Positions 1 to 8,888 of a stretch of DNA of 64,000 bases are shown one piece after another. Each line of letters opens with the position of its first letter. Position 1 is the stretch's first letter. The stretch lies in NCBI RefSeq assembly GCF_003952185.1, contig NZ_RXFS01000003.1:124001-188000 (forward strand). Direction: 5' to 3'. A program made the translations under genes and the position numbers. The notes under the pieces are model-generated. The model was not told where the DNA came from and ran no database searches. It worked only from the letters and a program-made list of their open reading frames with translations. This stretch comes from Variovorax sp. 679 (GTDB lineage: Bacteria; Pseudomonadota; Gammaproteobacteria; Burkholderiales; Burkholderiaceae_C).

Positions 1-895
1 AGTGGTGCGAATCGCCGACCACCAGCGAGCCGTCGGCGCTTTGCACCACGATCAGGTGAATGCCGTGCGCGAGCGAGGCGGCCTCTTCCTGCTGCAGGCG
101 CGCGCGCAACGCGGCGGCTTCGGGCAGCGTGCTGTAGCCCTCGTAGCGCGCGAGGCTCAGGTCCATCATCACCGAGCCCGGCAGGCGGAAACCCGCTTCG
201 GGCTTCACGCGCAGCATCTGCAGGCGGCACAGCGTGAGTTCGTGCGCGGCGATGCGTTCGGCGAAGAGGCCGTGCAAGTCGGTGTTGGTGCAGACCACCA
301 CGCGCTCTGCGTGCAGCGTGCCGCGCGAGGTGCGCACGCGAGGCGTTTCCACCTCATGCACCGCCTCGCCAAAACGAAAAGTCACGCCGTGCGCCTCGGC
401 CAGCCACTTCGTCAGCAGGCCGATGGCGGTGCGCGATTCGACGCGCAGCTCGTGCGGGCTGAAGAGCACCGAGCGTGCGTCGGCAAGGCTCAGCGCCGGC
501 GCCCTGGCCTGCGCATCCGCCGCATCGAGCAGCTCGCAGCCCTTGCTCATCGGCGTGCGCATGAAGGCTTCGAGCACGTCGTGCGCCTCAGGCCGGTAGG
601 CGGCGAGCCACAGGTTGCGGTGCACGACCTCGATACCCGCCTGCGGTGCCACCTCGTTCCACACGCCGCGGGCGTGCATCGCGCGGCGCCACATGTCGCC
701 CGGCGCCTGGCCGGTGATGGTGATGAAGCCGAAGTTGCGGATCGACGCACCGATGGCCGCCGCGTCGCGCTCGATGACGCAGACCTTCAGGCCACGCTGC
801 ACGGCGGTGTAGGCATGGGCCAGGCCGACGATGCCGGCGCCGACCACGATGAGATCGAAGCTGTCTTGGTTGCGAGATTCAGGGTTGCCGGGCAT
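1..895 (-). CDS. FAD-dependent oxidoreductase of phosphonate clusters (partial, 3' end outside window)
   Basis: The first 298 residues are visible; the C-terminus lies beyond the window. Residues 13-40 form a Rossmann FAD site (DLIVVGAGIVGLAHAYTA) followed by an acidic residue in VIERD, as in DAO/glycine-oxidase-type flavoproteins. The gene is last in an operon for putative 2-aminoethylphosphonate uptake, and its ATG shares one base with the permease stop codon, so translation is probably coupled. FAD oxidoreductases of this kind (TIGR03364 type) recur in phosphonate-catabolic clusters, and some relatives oxidatively deaminate AEP or its N-methyl derivative. Function here is inferred from context; a D-amino-acid or sarcosine oxidase role cannot be excluded. 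Confidence 0.82.
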   Translation of the reverse strand, partial: MPGNPESRNQDSFDLIVVGAGIVGLAHAYTAVQRGLKVCVIERDAAAIGASIRNFGFITITGQAPGDMWRRAMHARGVWNEVAPQAGIEVVHRNLWLAAYRPEAHDVLEAFMRTPMSKGCELLDAADAQARAPALSLADARSVLFSPHELRVESRTAIGLLTKWLAEAHGVTFRFGEAVHEVETPRVRTSRGTLHAERVVVCTNTDLHGLFAERIAAHELTLCRLQMLRVKPEAGFRLPGSVMMDLSLARYEGYSTLPEAAALRARLQQEEAASLAHGIHLIVVQSADGSLVVGDSHH

Positions 896-2610
896 TACCG
901 GTGTCTCCAGGCTTGGGTGCGCTCGAGCGCCCAATGCCCCGCCAGTGCGAACAGGCCCCGGCCGACAGCGGCCGTGAGCATGATGAGCGAGGCCATGGCG
1001 GCGGCGGGCGCGACGTCGCCGGCATCGTCCATGTTCAGCACGGCGATGGCGGCGAGCGTGGTCTGCGGCGAGTAGAGGAACACGACGGCCGACACGGTCG
1101 TCATCGCATTGACGAAGAAATAGCCACCCACGTTGAGCACGGTGGGCAGCGCCACCGGCAGGTGCACGCGCCACAGCGTGTACCAGAAGGGCACGCCCAT
1201 CGACTCGGACACCAGCTCGTACTCGCGGTCGAGCTGGCGCAGCGCGGTGAGCGAGGTGAGATGCGCTACCGAGAAGAAGTGCGCCACGGTGCAGATGACG
1301 AGGATGGTCATGCTGCCGTAGATGGCGCGCAGCGGGTTCGAGGGCGAGATGAAGAAGAAGATGTAGCCGACACCAAGCACAAGCCCCGGCACCGCGAGCG
1401 GCAGGTTGGCCAGCAGATTGAGCAACTCGCGCAGCAGGCCGAAGTGGCGCGGCTTCTCGACCAGGTAGGCCGATATGAAGGTGATGAGCGCACCCGCCAC
1501 GGCTGCGCACACGGCCATGCGCAGCGAGTTGAAGTAGCTGTCCCAGCCACCGCCGTCCATGTTGCTGAAGTCGTAGTTCTTGAACGACGGCACGAGGTTG
1601 TAGGGCCAGTAGGTGGCCAGCGAGGCGAACACCGCCATGCCGATCATCACGAGGATGGCGCCGGCCGTGAGCACGCAGAACGCCAGCAGCGCACGGTCGC
1701 GCACCGGCACGGGCTCTGGCTGGTAGGGCGTGGCGCGCGCCGAGAGCGCCGCGGCCTGCTTGCCGCGCACGTGGCGCTCCACGAGGAACGACAGCACCGC
1801 CGGAATCAGCAGCACGAGGCCGACCACCGCGCCCATCTGGAAGTTCTGCTGGCCCACCACCTGCTTGTAGATGTCTGTCGCAAGCACGCCAGTCTGGCCG
1901 CCCACCACCTTGGGCACGCCGAAGTCGGTGATGACCAGCACGAACACCACCATCGCGGCCACGATGAGGCCGTAGCGCGACGAGGGCAGCGTCACCGTGC
2001 GGAAGATGCGCCAGCGCGAGGCCCCCAGCGTCTGCGCGGCTTCGTACAGGCGGCCATCGGAGGTGGCCATGGCGGTGGTTAGGATCAGCAACGCATGCGG
2101 CAGCGTCCAGAACACCGAGCCGAGCACGATGCCCAGCGGGCCGTAGATCGACGCCCCGCCAAGCAGCCCCTTGAACAGGCCCTGGTTGCCGAACAGGTAG
2201 ACGAGGCTGATCGCGGGCAGCAGCGAGGGCGCCAGCAGCGGTATCAGTGCCACCGCGCGGAGCACGCCCTTGGCCGGCATGCACGACAGCGTGAGTCCGT
2301 AGGCATACACATAGGCGATGCCCGTGCAGATCACGGCGCTGATGGCCGCAAGCCCCAGGCTGTTGAAGGCCGACTGCACCAGCGCCGGGTTGTCGAGGTA
2401 GCGGGCGAAGTTGGCAAGGCCCACGAAGGCGCCTGCGTGGTCGAAGAAGCTCTGGCCGACCAGTGCGCCGACCGGCAGCGCAACGATCACCACCAGCAGC
2501 AGCACGACCAGCAGCACGGCCGCGCCCGTCAGCCAGCGCTCGCGGTCGAATGCGCTGCGGCGCATCGCCATCACCGGCGCGGCGGCGATGACGTCAGGGG
2601 AACTGCTCAT
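895..2610 (-). CDS. putative 2-aminoethylphosphonate ABC transporter permease (double-length)
   Basis: A 571-residue inner-membrane protein with two successive binding-protein-dependent permease domains (about residues 70-270 and 350-560), each carrying an EAA-type loop such as EAAQTLGASRWRIFRTVTLP. A fused double permease is typical of the PhnU2-type AEP and Fe3+/polyamine transporter families. I chose the ATG two bases after the ATPase stop codon; the open frame runs further upstream but only inside the ATPase gene. With the binding protein and ATPase it forms one importer, and the terminal FAD oxidoreductase points to AEP or a related amino-phosphonate. The substrate is inferred from family and neighbours; iron or spermidine transport is the main alternative. 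Confidence 0.85.
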   Translation of the reverse strand: MSSSPDVIAAAPVMAMRRSAFDRERWLTGAAVLLVVLLLVVIVALPVGALVGQSFFDHAGAFVGLANFARYLDNPALVQSAFNSLGLAAISAVICTGIAYVYAYGLTLSCMPAKGVLRAVALIPLLAPSLLPAISLVYLFGNQGLFKGLLGGASIYGPLGIVLGSVFWTLPHALLILTTAMATSDGRLYEAAQTLGASRWRIFRTVTLPSSRYGLIVAAMVVFVLVITDFGVPKVVGGQTGVLATDIYKQVVGQQNFQMGAVVGLVLLIPAVLSFLVERHVRGKQAAALSARATPYQPEPVPVRDRALLAFCVLTAGAILVMIGMAVFASLATYWPYNLVPSFKNYDFSNMDGGGWDSYFNSLRMAVCAAVAGALITFISAYLVEKPRHFGLLRELLNLLANLPLAVPGLVLGVGYIFFFISPSNPLRAIYGSMTILVICTVAHFFSVAHLTSLTALRQLDREYELVSESMGVPFWYTLWRVHLPVALPTVLNVGGYFFVNAMTTVSAVVFLYSPQTTLAAIAVLNMDDAGDVAPAAAMASLIMLTAAVGRGLFALAGHWALERTQAWRHR

Positions 2611-2612
2611 GC

Positions 2613-3692
2613 TCAATGCGCCAGCACCGACAGCGCGTTCAGTGGCAGCTGGATGTGCACCATGCTGCTGGGCACCAGCGGCTCGTCGCCGCCGCTGCGC
2701 GCATCGGCGGGCAGCTCGGCCTCGATCTCGATGCCCAGCGGCTCGCAGGCGAGCCGGGCGGAGGTGCGGTTGCCGAAGAACTCGGTGTCGAGCAGGCGCG
2801 CGGCGAAGCTGTTGGCGCCGAGCTCGGTGCCGAAGCGCTTCACGACGACGTGCTCGGGGCGGATGCCCACGGTCGCCTGCGCACCGACGCTGAGGTTGCC
2901 GGGCGCGCAAAGCAGCTCGCTGTCGCGCACGCGCACCTTGCCGTCAGCCAGCACCGTGGCCGGCAGCATGTTCATGCGGCCCACGAAGCCGGCCACGAAG
3001 CGGGTGCGCGGCTGGTGGTACAGCTCGTCGGGCGTGCCGGCCTGCTCGATGCGGCCGTTGTGCATCAGCACCACGCGGTCGGCCATCGAGAGGGCTTCTT
3101 CCTGGTCGTGCGTGACCATGATGGTGACGATGCCCAGGCGCTTCTGCAGCGAGCGGATCTCGCTGCGCAGCGTGGCGCGCACCTGCGCGTCGAGCGCGGA
3201 CAGCGGCTCATCGAGCAGCAGCAGGCGCGGGTTGGGTGCGAGCGCGCGCGCCAGCGCGATGCGCTGCTGCTGGCCGCCCGAGAGCTGCACGGGGTACTTG
3301 TCGGCATGCGCAGCAAGCCCGACCAGGTCGAGCATCTCGCGCGAACGCTTGGCCATCTCGCGGGCCAGCGCACCCGTGGGATGCAGGCCGTAGGCGATGT
3401 TCTGCGCTGCCGTGAGGTTGGGGAACAGCGCATACGACTGGAACACCACGCCGAAGCCGCGCGCCGCGGGCGGCAGGCCCGCGATGTCCTGGCCGCCGAG
3501 CAGGATCCGGCCGCTGTCGGCGCGCTCGATGCCGCAGACGATGCGCAGCAGCGTGGTCTTGCCGCAGCCCGAGGGGCCGAGCAGGCACACGAACTCGCCG
3601 GGCTCGATGTCGAGATCGATGCCGTCGAGCACGCGTGTGGCGCCAAAGGACTTGCCGATGCCGCGGAGGGAAAGAAAGCTGCTGCTCGTCAT
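2613..3692 (-). CDS. putative 2-aminoethylphosphonate ABC transporter ATP-binding protein
   Basis: A 359-residue ATPase. Walker A GPSGCGKTT lies near residue 40, the Q-loop region near 85, the signature LSGGQQQRIALARAL near 140, Walker B LLLLDEPLSALD near 160, and the switch histidine follows in VTHDQEEAL. A C-terminal TOBE-like extension (about 240-355) is usual for Fe3+/spermidine/AEP-type importers. It sits between the binding protein (31 bp upstream) and the permease (2 bp downstream) and energises that importer. Substrate assignment rests on the neighbouring FAD oxidoreductase and the divergent PhnZ-like gene. Confidence 0.88.
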   Translation of the reverse strand: MTSSSFLSLRGIGKSFGATRVLDGIDLDIEPGEFVCLLGPSGCGKTTLLRIVCGIERADSGRILLGGQDIAGLPPAARGFGVVFQSYALFPNLTAAQNIAYGLHPTGALAREMAKRSREMLDLVGLAAHADKYPVQLSGGQQQRIALARALAPNPRLLLLDEPLSALDAQVRATLRSEIRSLQKRLGIVTIMVTHDQEEALSMADRVVLMHNGRIEQAGTPDELYHQPRTRFVAGFVGRMNMLPATVLADGKVRVRDSELLCAPGNLSVGAQATVGIRPEHVVVKRFGTELGANSFAARLLDTEFFGNRTSARLACEPLGIEIEAELPADARSGGDEPLVPSSMVHIQLPLNALSVLAH

Positions 3693-3723
3693 GGCCGGAT
3701 ACCGTCTTGCTTCGATGCCAGGA

Positions 3724-4758
3724 TCAGAGAGGTTTCTTTTCCGACTTCGACTCGTAGCGCTTCGACCATTCCGTCAGGATGCGCTCGCGATTGGCAGCGG
3801 CCCAGTTGAAGTCGTTCTTGGCGAGCAGCTTCTCGACGTCGCCCGGCACGAACTCGAGCTTTTCCTGGACGCCGGGCAGCGCAAGCACTGCGAAGTTCTT
3901 GGCGTACAGCTCGTTGGCCTGCTTCGTCACGGCCCAGTCGGCCAGCGCCTTGGCGGCTTCCTGCTTCTTGCTGGTCTTGATGATGCCGGTGGCTTCCATG
4001 TCCCAGCCCAGGCCTTCCTTGGGCAGCACGATGTCGATGGGAGCGCCATCGCGCTTGGTCTTGTTGGCGCGGTATTCGAAGGACATGCCGAGTGCGAACT
4101 CGCCGGCGCCGGCCTGGCGGCAGGGCTTGCTGCCCGACTGGCTGTAGATGCCGATGTTCTGGTGCAGCGCGTCCATGTACTTCCACGCCTTCTCTTCACC
4201 CATCATCTGGATCCAGCCCGACACCATCAGGTAGCCCGTGCCCGACGCGGCGGGGTTGGGCATGGTGATCTGGCCCTTGTAGACCGGGTTGGTCAGGTCG
4301 GCCCAGCTGGTGGGCTTGGGCAGGTTCTTCTTCGTGGCTTCGGCGGTGTTGAAGCAGATGGCCGAGGACCACACGTCCATGCCGACCCACTTGGGCGGAT
4401 TGGCCGGATCGCGCATGTTGGCCTTGATGGCGTCCAGGCCCTTGGGGGCGTAGGGCTGGAGCATGCCTTCCTTGTCGAGCAGCATCAGCGAGGTGGCGGC
4501 CAGGCCCCACACCACGTCGGCCTGCGGGTTGGCCTTTTCGGCGAGCAGCTTGGCGGTGACGATGCCAGTGGAGTCGCGCACGAACTTCAGTTCGATGCTC
4601 GGGTTCTCCTTTTCGAAGGCGGCCTTGTAGGCCTGCACCTGGTCGGCCTCGAGCGCGGTGTAGACCAGCAGCTCGGTGCGGCCCTGGGCCGATGCGGCGA
4701 AAGCCAGCGAGAGCAGAGCGGCCGGCAGGGCGGCCCAGCGGATGGAACGATGCAGCAT
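3724..4758 (-). CDS. putative 2-aminoethylphosphonate-binding periplasmic protein
   Basis: A 344-residue extracellular solute-binding protein (Fe3+/AEP-type, family 1). It begins with a clear Sec signal peptide (hydrophobic residues 8-22, cleavage likely after SAQ-like residues near 24) and then LLVYTALEADQVQAYKAAF, typical of the iron/phosphonate-binding group. It is the first gene of the transporter operon, with a 295-bp divergent promoter region containing a Pho-box-like site. The family also includes ferric-ion binders, but the phosphonate genes on both sides favour AEP. Confidence 0.86.
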   Translation of the reverse strand: MLHRSIRWAALPAALLSLAFAASAQGRTELLVYTALEADQVQAYKAAFEKENPSIELKFVRDSTGIVTAKLLAEKANPQADVVWGLAATSLMLLDKEGMLQPYAPKGLDAIKANMRDPANPPKWVGMDVWSSAICFNTAEATKKNLPKPTSWADLTNPVYKGQITMPNPAASGTGYLMVSGWIQMMGEEKAWKYMDALHQNIGIYSQSGSKPCRQAGAGEFALGMSFEYRANKTKRDGAPIDIVLPKEGLGWDMEATGIIKTSKKQEAAKALADWAVTKQANELYAKNFAVLALPGVQEKLEFVPGDVEKLLAKNDFNWAAANRERILTEWSKRYESKSEKKPL

Positions 4759-4879
4759 GGACGGTTTCCTTGGGAGAAAGTGGAGAGAAAAAGGGGACGC
4801 GATGCGGGTTGCACGAACGCGAAATCGAAAGTACGCAGATTTCGCACGGCGACGAATGGGGCGATGTTGGCAGCGGCAT

Positions 4880-4897
4880 ATGACAGAGATTTGTCAA
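4880..4897 (-). promoter_or_regulatory. candidate Pho box in the AEP transporter / PhnZ divergent promoter
   Basis: Read on the minus strand the site is TTGACAA-ATCT-CTGTCAT: one 7-mer identical to the enterobacterial PhoB half-site and one matching at 4 of 7, with the usual 4-bp spacer. It lies about 120 bp before the binding-protein start and 157 bp before the divergent PhnZ-like gene. PhoB control of phosphonate uptake is well established in other bacteria. The match is by eye. Confidence 0.5.
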
Positions 4898-4937
4898 AAT
4901 GCCTCAAAAAAACTCAAATACCCAAAATTGCGCCACA

Positions 4938-4956
4938 AGCCGGCAACTTGCCGGCT
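4938..4956. promoter_or_regulatory. perfect 19-bp palindrome, candidate operator
   Basis: AGCCGGCAACTTGCCGGCT reads the same on both strands around a central base. It lies in the divergent promoter region, 98 bp before the PhnZ-like start and 180 bp before the binding-protein start. No T-run follows, so an operator is more likely than a terminator. The 295-bp region also holds a 7-bp inverted repeat (GCGAAAT at 4819-4825 and ATTTCGC at 4839-4845). No regulator gene lies next to it in the window. Confidence 0.4.
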
Positions 4957-5053
4957 GTTCTGCCACGGCTGCGTCATCCACATGTCACCGTGGCGCAGCA
5001 GACTCACCGACTTATTGCCTGTGCTTTCACCCCACACGCTCCGTTTCACTTTC

Positions 5054-5614
5054 ATGACACTCGACCTCGCCGAGATCGCACGCCTGTTCGCCGAGCGCGG
5101 CGGAGTCGCATACGCGGGCGAGCCGGTGTCGCAGCTGGAACATGCGCTGCAATGCGCCTGGCTCGCCGAGCAGGCCGGTGCGAGCGACTCGCTGGTCACC
5201 GCGGCGCTGCTGCATGACCTGGGGCACCTGCTGATCGCCGAGCACCAGACGCTTTCGCACTCTCCTACAGAGCTGGGCATCGACGACCGGCACCAGTACA
5301 TCGCCCTGCCCCTGCTGCGCGGCGTGTTCGACGTCGAAGTGCGCGAGCCGATCCGGCTGCACGTGGATGCCAAGCGCTATCTCTGCGCGACGCGGCCCGA
5401 CTATTTCTCCAGGCTTTCGCCCGATTCGGTGCGCAGCCTCGCCCTGCAGGGCGGCGTGATGGACGCCGAGGCGGCCGGACGCTTCGCCTCGCACCAGTGG
5501 GCCGGCGACGCGGTGCGGCTGCGGCTGTGGGACGAAGAGGCGAAGACCGAAGGGCTGCAAACGCCTCCTCTGGCGCACTTCCTGGCGACGGCAGCCAGGG
5601 TCATGCTGCGCTGA
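5054..5614 (+). CDS. PhnZ-like HD-domain diiron oxygenase (phosphonate degradation)
   Basis: A 186-residue HD-domain protein. Histidines and aspartates H30, H54, D55, H80, H103 and D160 sit at nearly the spacing I recall for the six iron ligands of PhnZ, and Y20, E23, H58 and K107 match its substrate-binding residues by position. PhnZ cleaves 2-amino-1-hydroxyethylphosphonate to glycine and phosphate using a mixed-valent diiron centre. It needs an upstream hydroxylase (PhnY), which is not visible in this window. The gene is divergent from the AEP uptake operon. The start is the ATG giving the family's usual N-terminus; the frame extends upstream without an obvious earlier start. It belongs to the phosphonate-operon HD group (TIGR03276 type). 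Confidence 0.85.
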   Translation: MTLDLAEIARLFAERGGVAYAGEPVSQLEHALQCAWLAEQAGASDSLVTAALLHDLGHLLIAEHQTLSHSPTELGIDDRHQYIALPLLRGVFDVEVREPIRLHVDAKRYLCATRPDYFSRLSPDSVRSLALQGGVMDAEAAGRFASHQWAGDAVRLRLWDEEAKTEGLQTPPLAHFLATAARVMLR

Positions 5615-5736
5615 CGGTCTCTTTTCCGAGTGCAGGGCGAGTTTCGCGCCCGTTTCAGGCCGGTTTAAGAAACATTTGTCTACGATGGTCTCCTCACGAT
5701 GACCAGCGCCGCCCGGGCGCGTTCGAGGAAACCAGC

Positions 5737-7527
5737 ATGTCCCCATCCATCACAGCTCGCGCGGGCTCGTTCGTCCAGGTGCTGCGCCGCGTCTTCAGGC
5801 TCGCGGCGCCTTATTTCCGTTCCGAGGAGAAATGGCGCGCGCGAACCATGTTCGCCGCCATCGTTGCGCTCAATCTGGCGTACGTTTACGCGCTGGTGCT
5901 CTTCAACCAGTGGTACGGACGCTTCTACGACGGGCTGCAGAACAAAGACGTGACGGTGTTCTGGCGCGAGATTCGCGTGTTCATCGTGCTGGCTTTCTTC
6001 AACATCGCATTGCAGGTGCTCAAGTTCTATGTGACGCAGCTGCTGCAGTTGCGCTGGCGCGCATGGATCACGCGCAACTATCTCGGCCGCTGGATGGCGG
6101 ACCGCACCTTCTACGAGATGGAGCTGGCCCGCTATGCCGACAAGGACGGAACGACCCCGGACAACCCCGACCAGCGTATTCAGGAAGACATGCAGCTGTT
6201 CACCAGCGCGACCATGACGCTGTCGATGGGCCTGCTGAACGCCGTGGTCACGCTCGTGAGCTTCGTCGGCATCCTGTGGGGCCTTTCGGGAACGACGGAG
6301 TTCTCGCTGAGCGGCGCCACCTATCAGGTCGCAGGCGCGATGGTCTGGCTGGCGGTGGCCTACTGCGTGGTCGGCACGATCATCACCCACTACATCGGAC
6401 GGCCGCTGATCGGGCTGAACTTCCGCCAGCAGCGCTTCGAGGCCGATTTCCGCCACCACCTCGTGCGCGTGCGCGAATACAGCGAGGCCATCGCGCTCGA
6501 TCGCGGCGAGAAGGTGGAGCATGGTCAGCTCGACCTGCGCTTCGGCTCCGTGCTGCGCAACTATCTGCAGCTCATCAAGCAGCAGAAGAACCTCGTGACC
6601 TTCACCGCGTTCTTCGGGCAGGCTGCGGTGATCTTTCCGTTCGTGGTCGCGGCCCCGCGCTTTTTCAGCGGCGCGATCCAGCTCGGTCAGCTGATGCAGA
6701 TCTCGTCGGCCTTCGGCAAAGTGCAGGACTCGCTGAGCTGGTTCGTCGACAACTACGACAGCGTGGCCGTATGGCGCGCCACGACCGACCGTCTCACCAG
6801 CTTCGACGATGCAATCCGCCAGCATGCCGAACAGGAGAACGCACTCGAGCGCACCGATGCGCCTGCGCTTCATACCGACGGCCTCTCGCTGAACCTGCCG
6901 AACGGCACGCCGCTTCTCGCAAACGCGGCGCTCACGGCAAAGGCCGGCGACAGTGTTCTGGTTCAGGGCCCCTCAGGCAGCGGCAAGTCGACCCTGTTCC
7001 GCGCCTTCGCGGGCATCTGGCCGTTCGCGCGGGGGCGGGTGCAGGTTCCGGCCGACGCGATGTTCGTGCCGCAGCGCCCCTACATGCCCGACGGCCCATT
7101 GCGCGTTGCACTGGCCTATCCGGAAGACGCGGCGAAATACGACGATGAACAGCTGCGCCAGGCCTTGAAGGACGCATTGCTGCCCGAGTTCACCGCCCGG
7201 CTGGACGACAGCGATGCTTGGAGCCAAAAGTTGTCAGGCGGCGAACAGCAGCGGCTTGCCATCGCACGGGTGCTGCTGAAGAAGCCCCGCTGGGTCTTTG
7301 CCGACGAGATCAGCAGCGCGCTGGATGCGCCGGCCGAGCGCACGCTGTATCAGCGGCTTTCGGAAATGGTGCGCGCCGGCGGCGGGGCGATGGTCTCGGT
7401 GGCCCATCGAGCCGCCGTGGGCGAGTTCCACAGCCAGCGCTGGACGCTCGTACCCGAGGCCGACGGTGCGGCCGCGCGCTATCGCGTTGAAGTCGTGCCA
7501 ACGCCAGCCGGCAGCGCGGCGGCGTAG
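5737..7527 (+). CDS. SbmA/BacA-type ABC transporter (fused membrane and ATPase domains)
   Basis: A 596-residue half-transporter with an N-terminal membrane domain of the SbmA/BacA (ABC_membrane_2) type, about residues 20-340, fused to an ATPase domain. Walker [10 protein letters not shown] is near residue 411, the signature [13 protein letters not shown] near 499, and Walker [13 protein letters not shown] near 518. GAGGAA stands 6 bp before the chosen ATG. Relatives (YddA and its kin) export or import peptides, fatty acids or vitamin B12-like compounds; the substrate here is unknown. It is monocistronic, and its 3' end overlaps the converging queC by 49 bp. Confidence 0.85.
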   Translation: MSPSITARAGSFVQVLRRVFRLAAPYFRSEEKWRARTMFAAIVALNLAYVYALVLFNQWYGRFYDGLQNKDVTVFWREIRVFIVLAFFNIALQVLKFYVTQLLQLRWRAWITRNYLGRWMADRTFYEMELARYADKDGTTPDNPDQRIQEDMQLFTSATMTLSMGLLNAVVTLVSFVGILWGLSGTTEFSLSGATYQVAGAMVWLAVAYCVVGTIITHYIGRPLIGLNFRQQRFEADFRHHLVRVREYSEAIALDRGEKVEHGQLDLRFGSVLRNYLQLIKQQKNLVTFTAFFGQAAVIFPFVVAAPRFFSGAIQLGQLMQISSAFGKVQDSLSWFVDNYDSVAVWRATTDRLTSFDDAIRQHAEQENALERTDAPALHTDGLSLNLPNGTPLLANAALTAKAGDSVLVQGPSGSGKSTLFRAFAGIWPFARGRVQVPADAMFVPQRPYMPDGPLRVALAYPEDAAKYDDEQLRQALKDALLPEFTARLDDSDAWSQKLSGGEQQRLAIARVLLKKPRWVFADEISSALDAPAERTLYQRLSEMVRAGGGAMVSVAHRAAVGEFHSQRWTLVPEADGAAARYRVEVVPTPAGSAAA

Positions 7528-8213
7528 CGCTCCCAGCCCTTCTTGCGCAGGTCGCAGGCAGGGCATTCGCCACAACCGTAGCCCCACGCCTGGCGATGCA
7601 CGCGATCGCCGAGGTAGCAGGTGTGGGTTTCCTCCACGATCAGGTCGACCAGCGGCTCGCCGCCCAGGCGATGGGCCAGGCTCCAGGTCTCGGCCTTGTC
7701 GATCCACATGAGCGGCGTCTCGATGACGAGGCGGCGCTCCAGGCCGAGCGACAACGCGAGCTGCATTGCCTTCATGGTGTCGTCGCGGCAGTCGGGATAG
7801 CCGGAGAAGTCGGTCTCGCAGACGCCGGTCACGATCACCTGCAGCCCGCGCCGGTAGGCCAGCGCGCCCGCGAGCGTGAGAAACAGCAGGTTGCGCCCTG
7901 GCACGAAGGTGTTGGGCAGGCCGTCGGCCTGCATCGCGAAGGCGACCTCCTCCGTCAGCGAGGAACCGCCCAGCTGCGCCAATGCGGCGAGCGTGAGCAC
8001 GTGGTCCTCGCCCAGGCGGGGCGCCCAGGCGGGGAAACGCTCGCGCATCTTCGCGAGGATGGTGCCGCGCACGTCGAGCTCGACGCGGTGGCGCTGCCCG
8101 TAGTCGAAGCCCAGGGTTTCGACGCGCTGGTACTTCGAGAGCGCATCGGCGAGGCAGGTGGTCGAGTCCTGGCCGCCGGAAAACAGAACGAGGGCGGTGG
8201 TGTGCAGGGGCAT
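7479..8213 (-). CDS. queC: 7-cyano-7-deazaguanine synthase QueC
   Basis: A 244-residue enzyme that turns 7-carboxy-7-deazaguanine into preQ0 with ATP and ammonia, a step in queuosine tRNA modification. The PP-loop motif FSGGQDSTT is at residues 11-19. A zinc cluster sits near the C-terminus (HTC followed by CGECPAC), as does the conserved [10 protein letters not shown] segment. The ATG at 8213 gives the standard N-terminus ahead of the PP-loop; the longer frame upstream reads through unrelated sequence. No other queuosine gene is adjacent. Its 3' end overlaps the ABC transporter gene on the other strand. Confidence 0.95.
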   Translation of the reverse strand: MPLHTTALVLFSGGQDSTTCLADALSKYQRVETLGFDYGQRHRVELDVRGTILAKMRERFPAWAPRLGEDHVLTLAALAQLGGSSLTEEVAFAMQADGLPNTFVPGRNLLFLTLAGALAYRRGLQVIVTGVCETDFSGYPDCRDDTMKAMQLALSLGLERRLVIETPLMWIDKAETWSLAHRLGGEPLVDLIVEETHTCYLGDRVHRQAWGYGCGECPACDLRKKGWERYAAALPAGVGTTSTR

Positions 8214-8292
8214 ATCCGTCAGCGGCGGGGCCGCTGTAGTCCAAAGGCGCAATTTTCGCAGGCCGCGCGGGGCCGGGGATACGATCCCGCGG

Positions 8293-8703
8293 ATGAGTGC
8301 CAAACACATGGTTGCATGGGTCGTCACGCTGGCCGTGCTGCTGGCGCTCGACATGGCTTGGCTCGGCGTCGTCGCCAAGGACATGTACCAGCGGGACATG
8401 GGCGAGCTGATGTCGCCGAACCCGCGGCTGGGGTTCGCGGCGATGTTCTACCTGGCCTACCCCGTCGGCTTGCTGGTGTTCGCGATCGTGCCCGGCCTGC
8501 GGGCGCAGGGCGTGATGCGGGCGGCGCTGCTGGGCGGACTGTTCGGCCTCTTCTGCTACGGCACCTATGACCTCACCAACCTGGCAGTGGTCCGCGACTG
8601 GCCGGTGGCGCTGTCGTTCATCGACGTCGTCTGGGGCACGGTGGTGAGCGGTGCAGCCGCGGCGGCGGGCGCGGTGGTACTGCGCTGGTTCGCGTCACGC
8701 TGA
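8293..8703 (+). CDS. DUF2177-type small membrane protein
   Basis: A 136-residue protein with four predicted membrane segments (about residues 7-27, 48-67, 75-95 and 112-132) and the family's conserved DxxWLG near the first helix and GTYDLTNLA in the third. DUF2177 proteins are inner-membrane proteins of unknown function. It starts 79 bp from the divergent queC start. No operon partner is evident; the Pho-box-like site downstream belongs to the next gene. Confidence 0.8.
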   Translation: MSAKHMVAWVVTLAVLLALDMAWLGVVAKDMYQRDMGELMSPNPRLGFAAMFYLAYPVGLLVFAIVPGLRAQGVMRAALLGGLFGLFCYGTYDLTNLAVVRDWPVALSFIDVVWGTVVSGAAAAAGAVVLRWFASR

Positions 8704-8775
8704 ATCACCTCGATTCACCGGCGTTCATGACACGCCGAAGACAGTTCGCGTATTTATTTCAAGAAAAGCGCTGAA

Positions 8776-8793
8776 CTTTCATTTCGCTTTCGT
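8776..8793 (+). promoter_or_regulatory. candidate Pho box before the alkaline phosphatase genes
   Basis: The site reads CTTTCAT-TTCG-CTTTCGT: two direct 7-mer repeats with a 4-bp spacer, matching the CTGTCAT half-site at 6 and 5 of 7 positions. It ends 95 bp before the first alkaline phosphatase start, and alkaline phosphatases are classic PhoB targets. Confidence 0.55.
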
Positions 8794-8888
8794 CTCGTCA
8801 CGCGCGGGTCATTTGACGTCTTTAGATTGCATCCCCAGAAATGGTGCACGCCCGGTGCACTACTCGAATAACCACCCGAGGGAATTGC

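Noticed and set aside
2-1075. Plus-strand open frame at the left edge
   Set aside because: Antisense to the FAD oxidoreductase, whose FAD-binding motif is clear.
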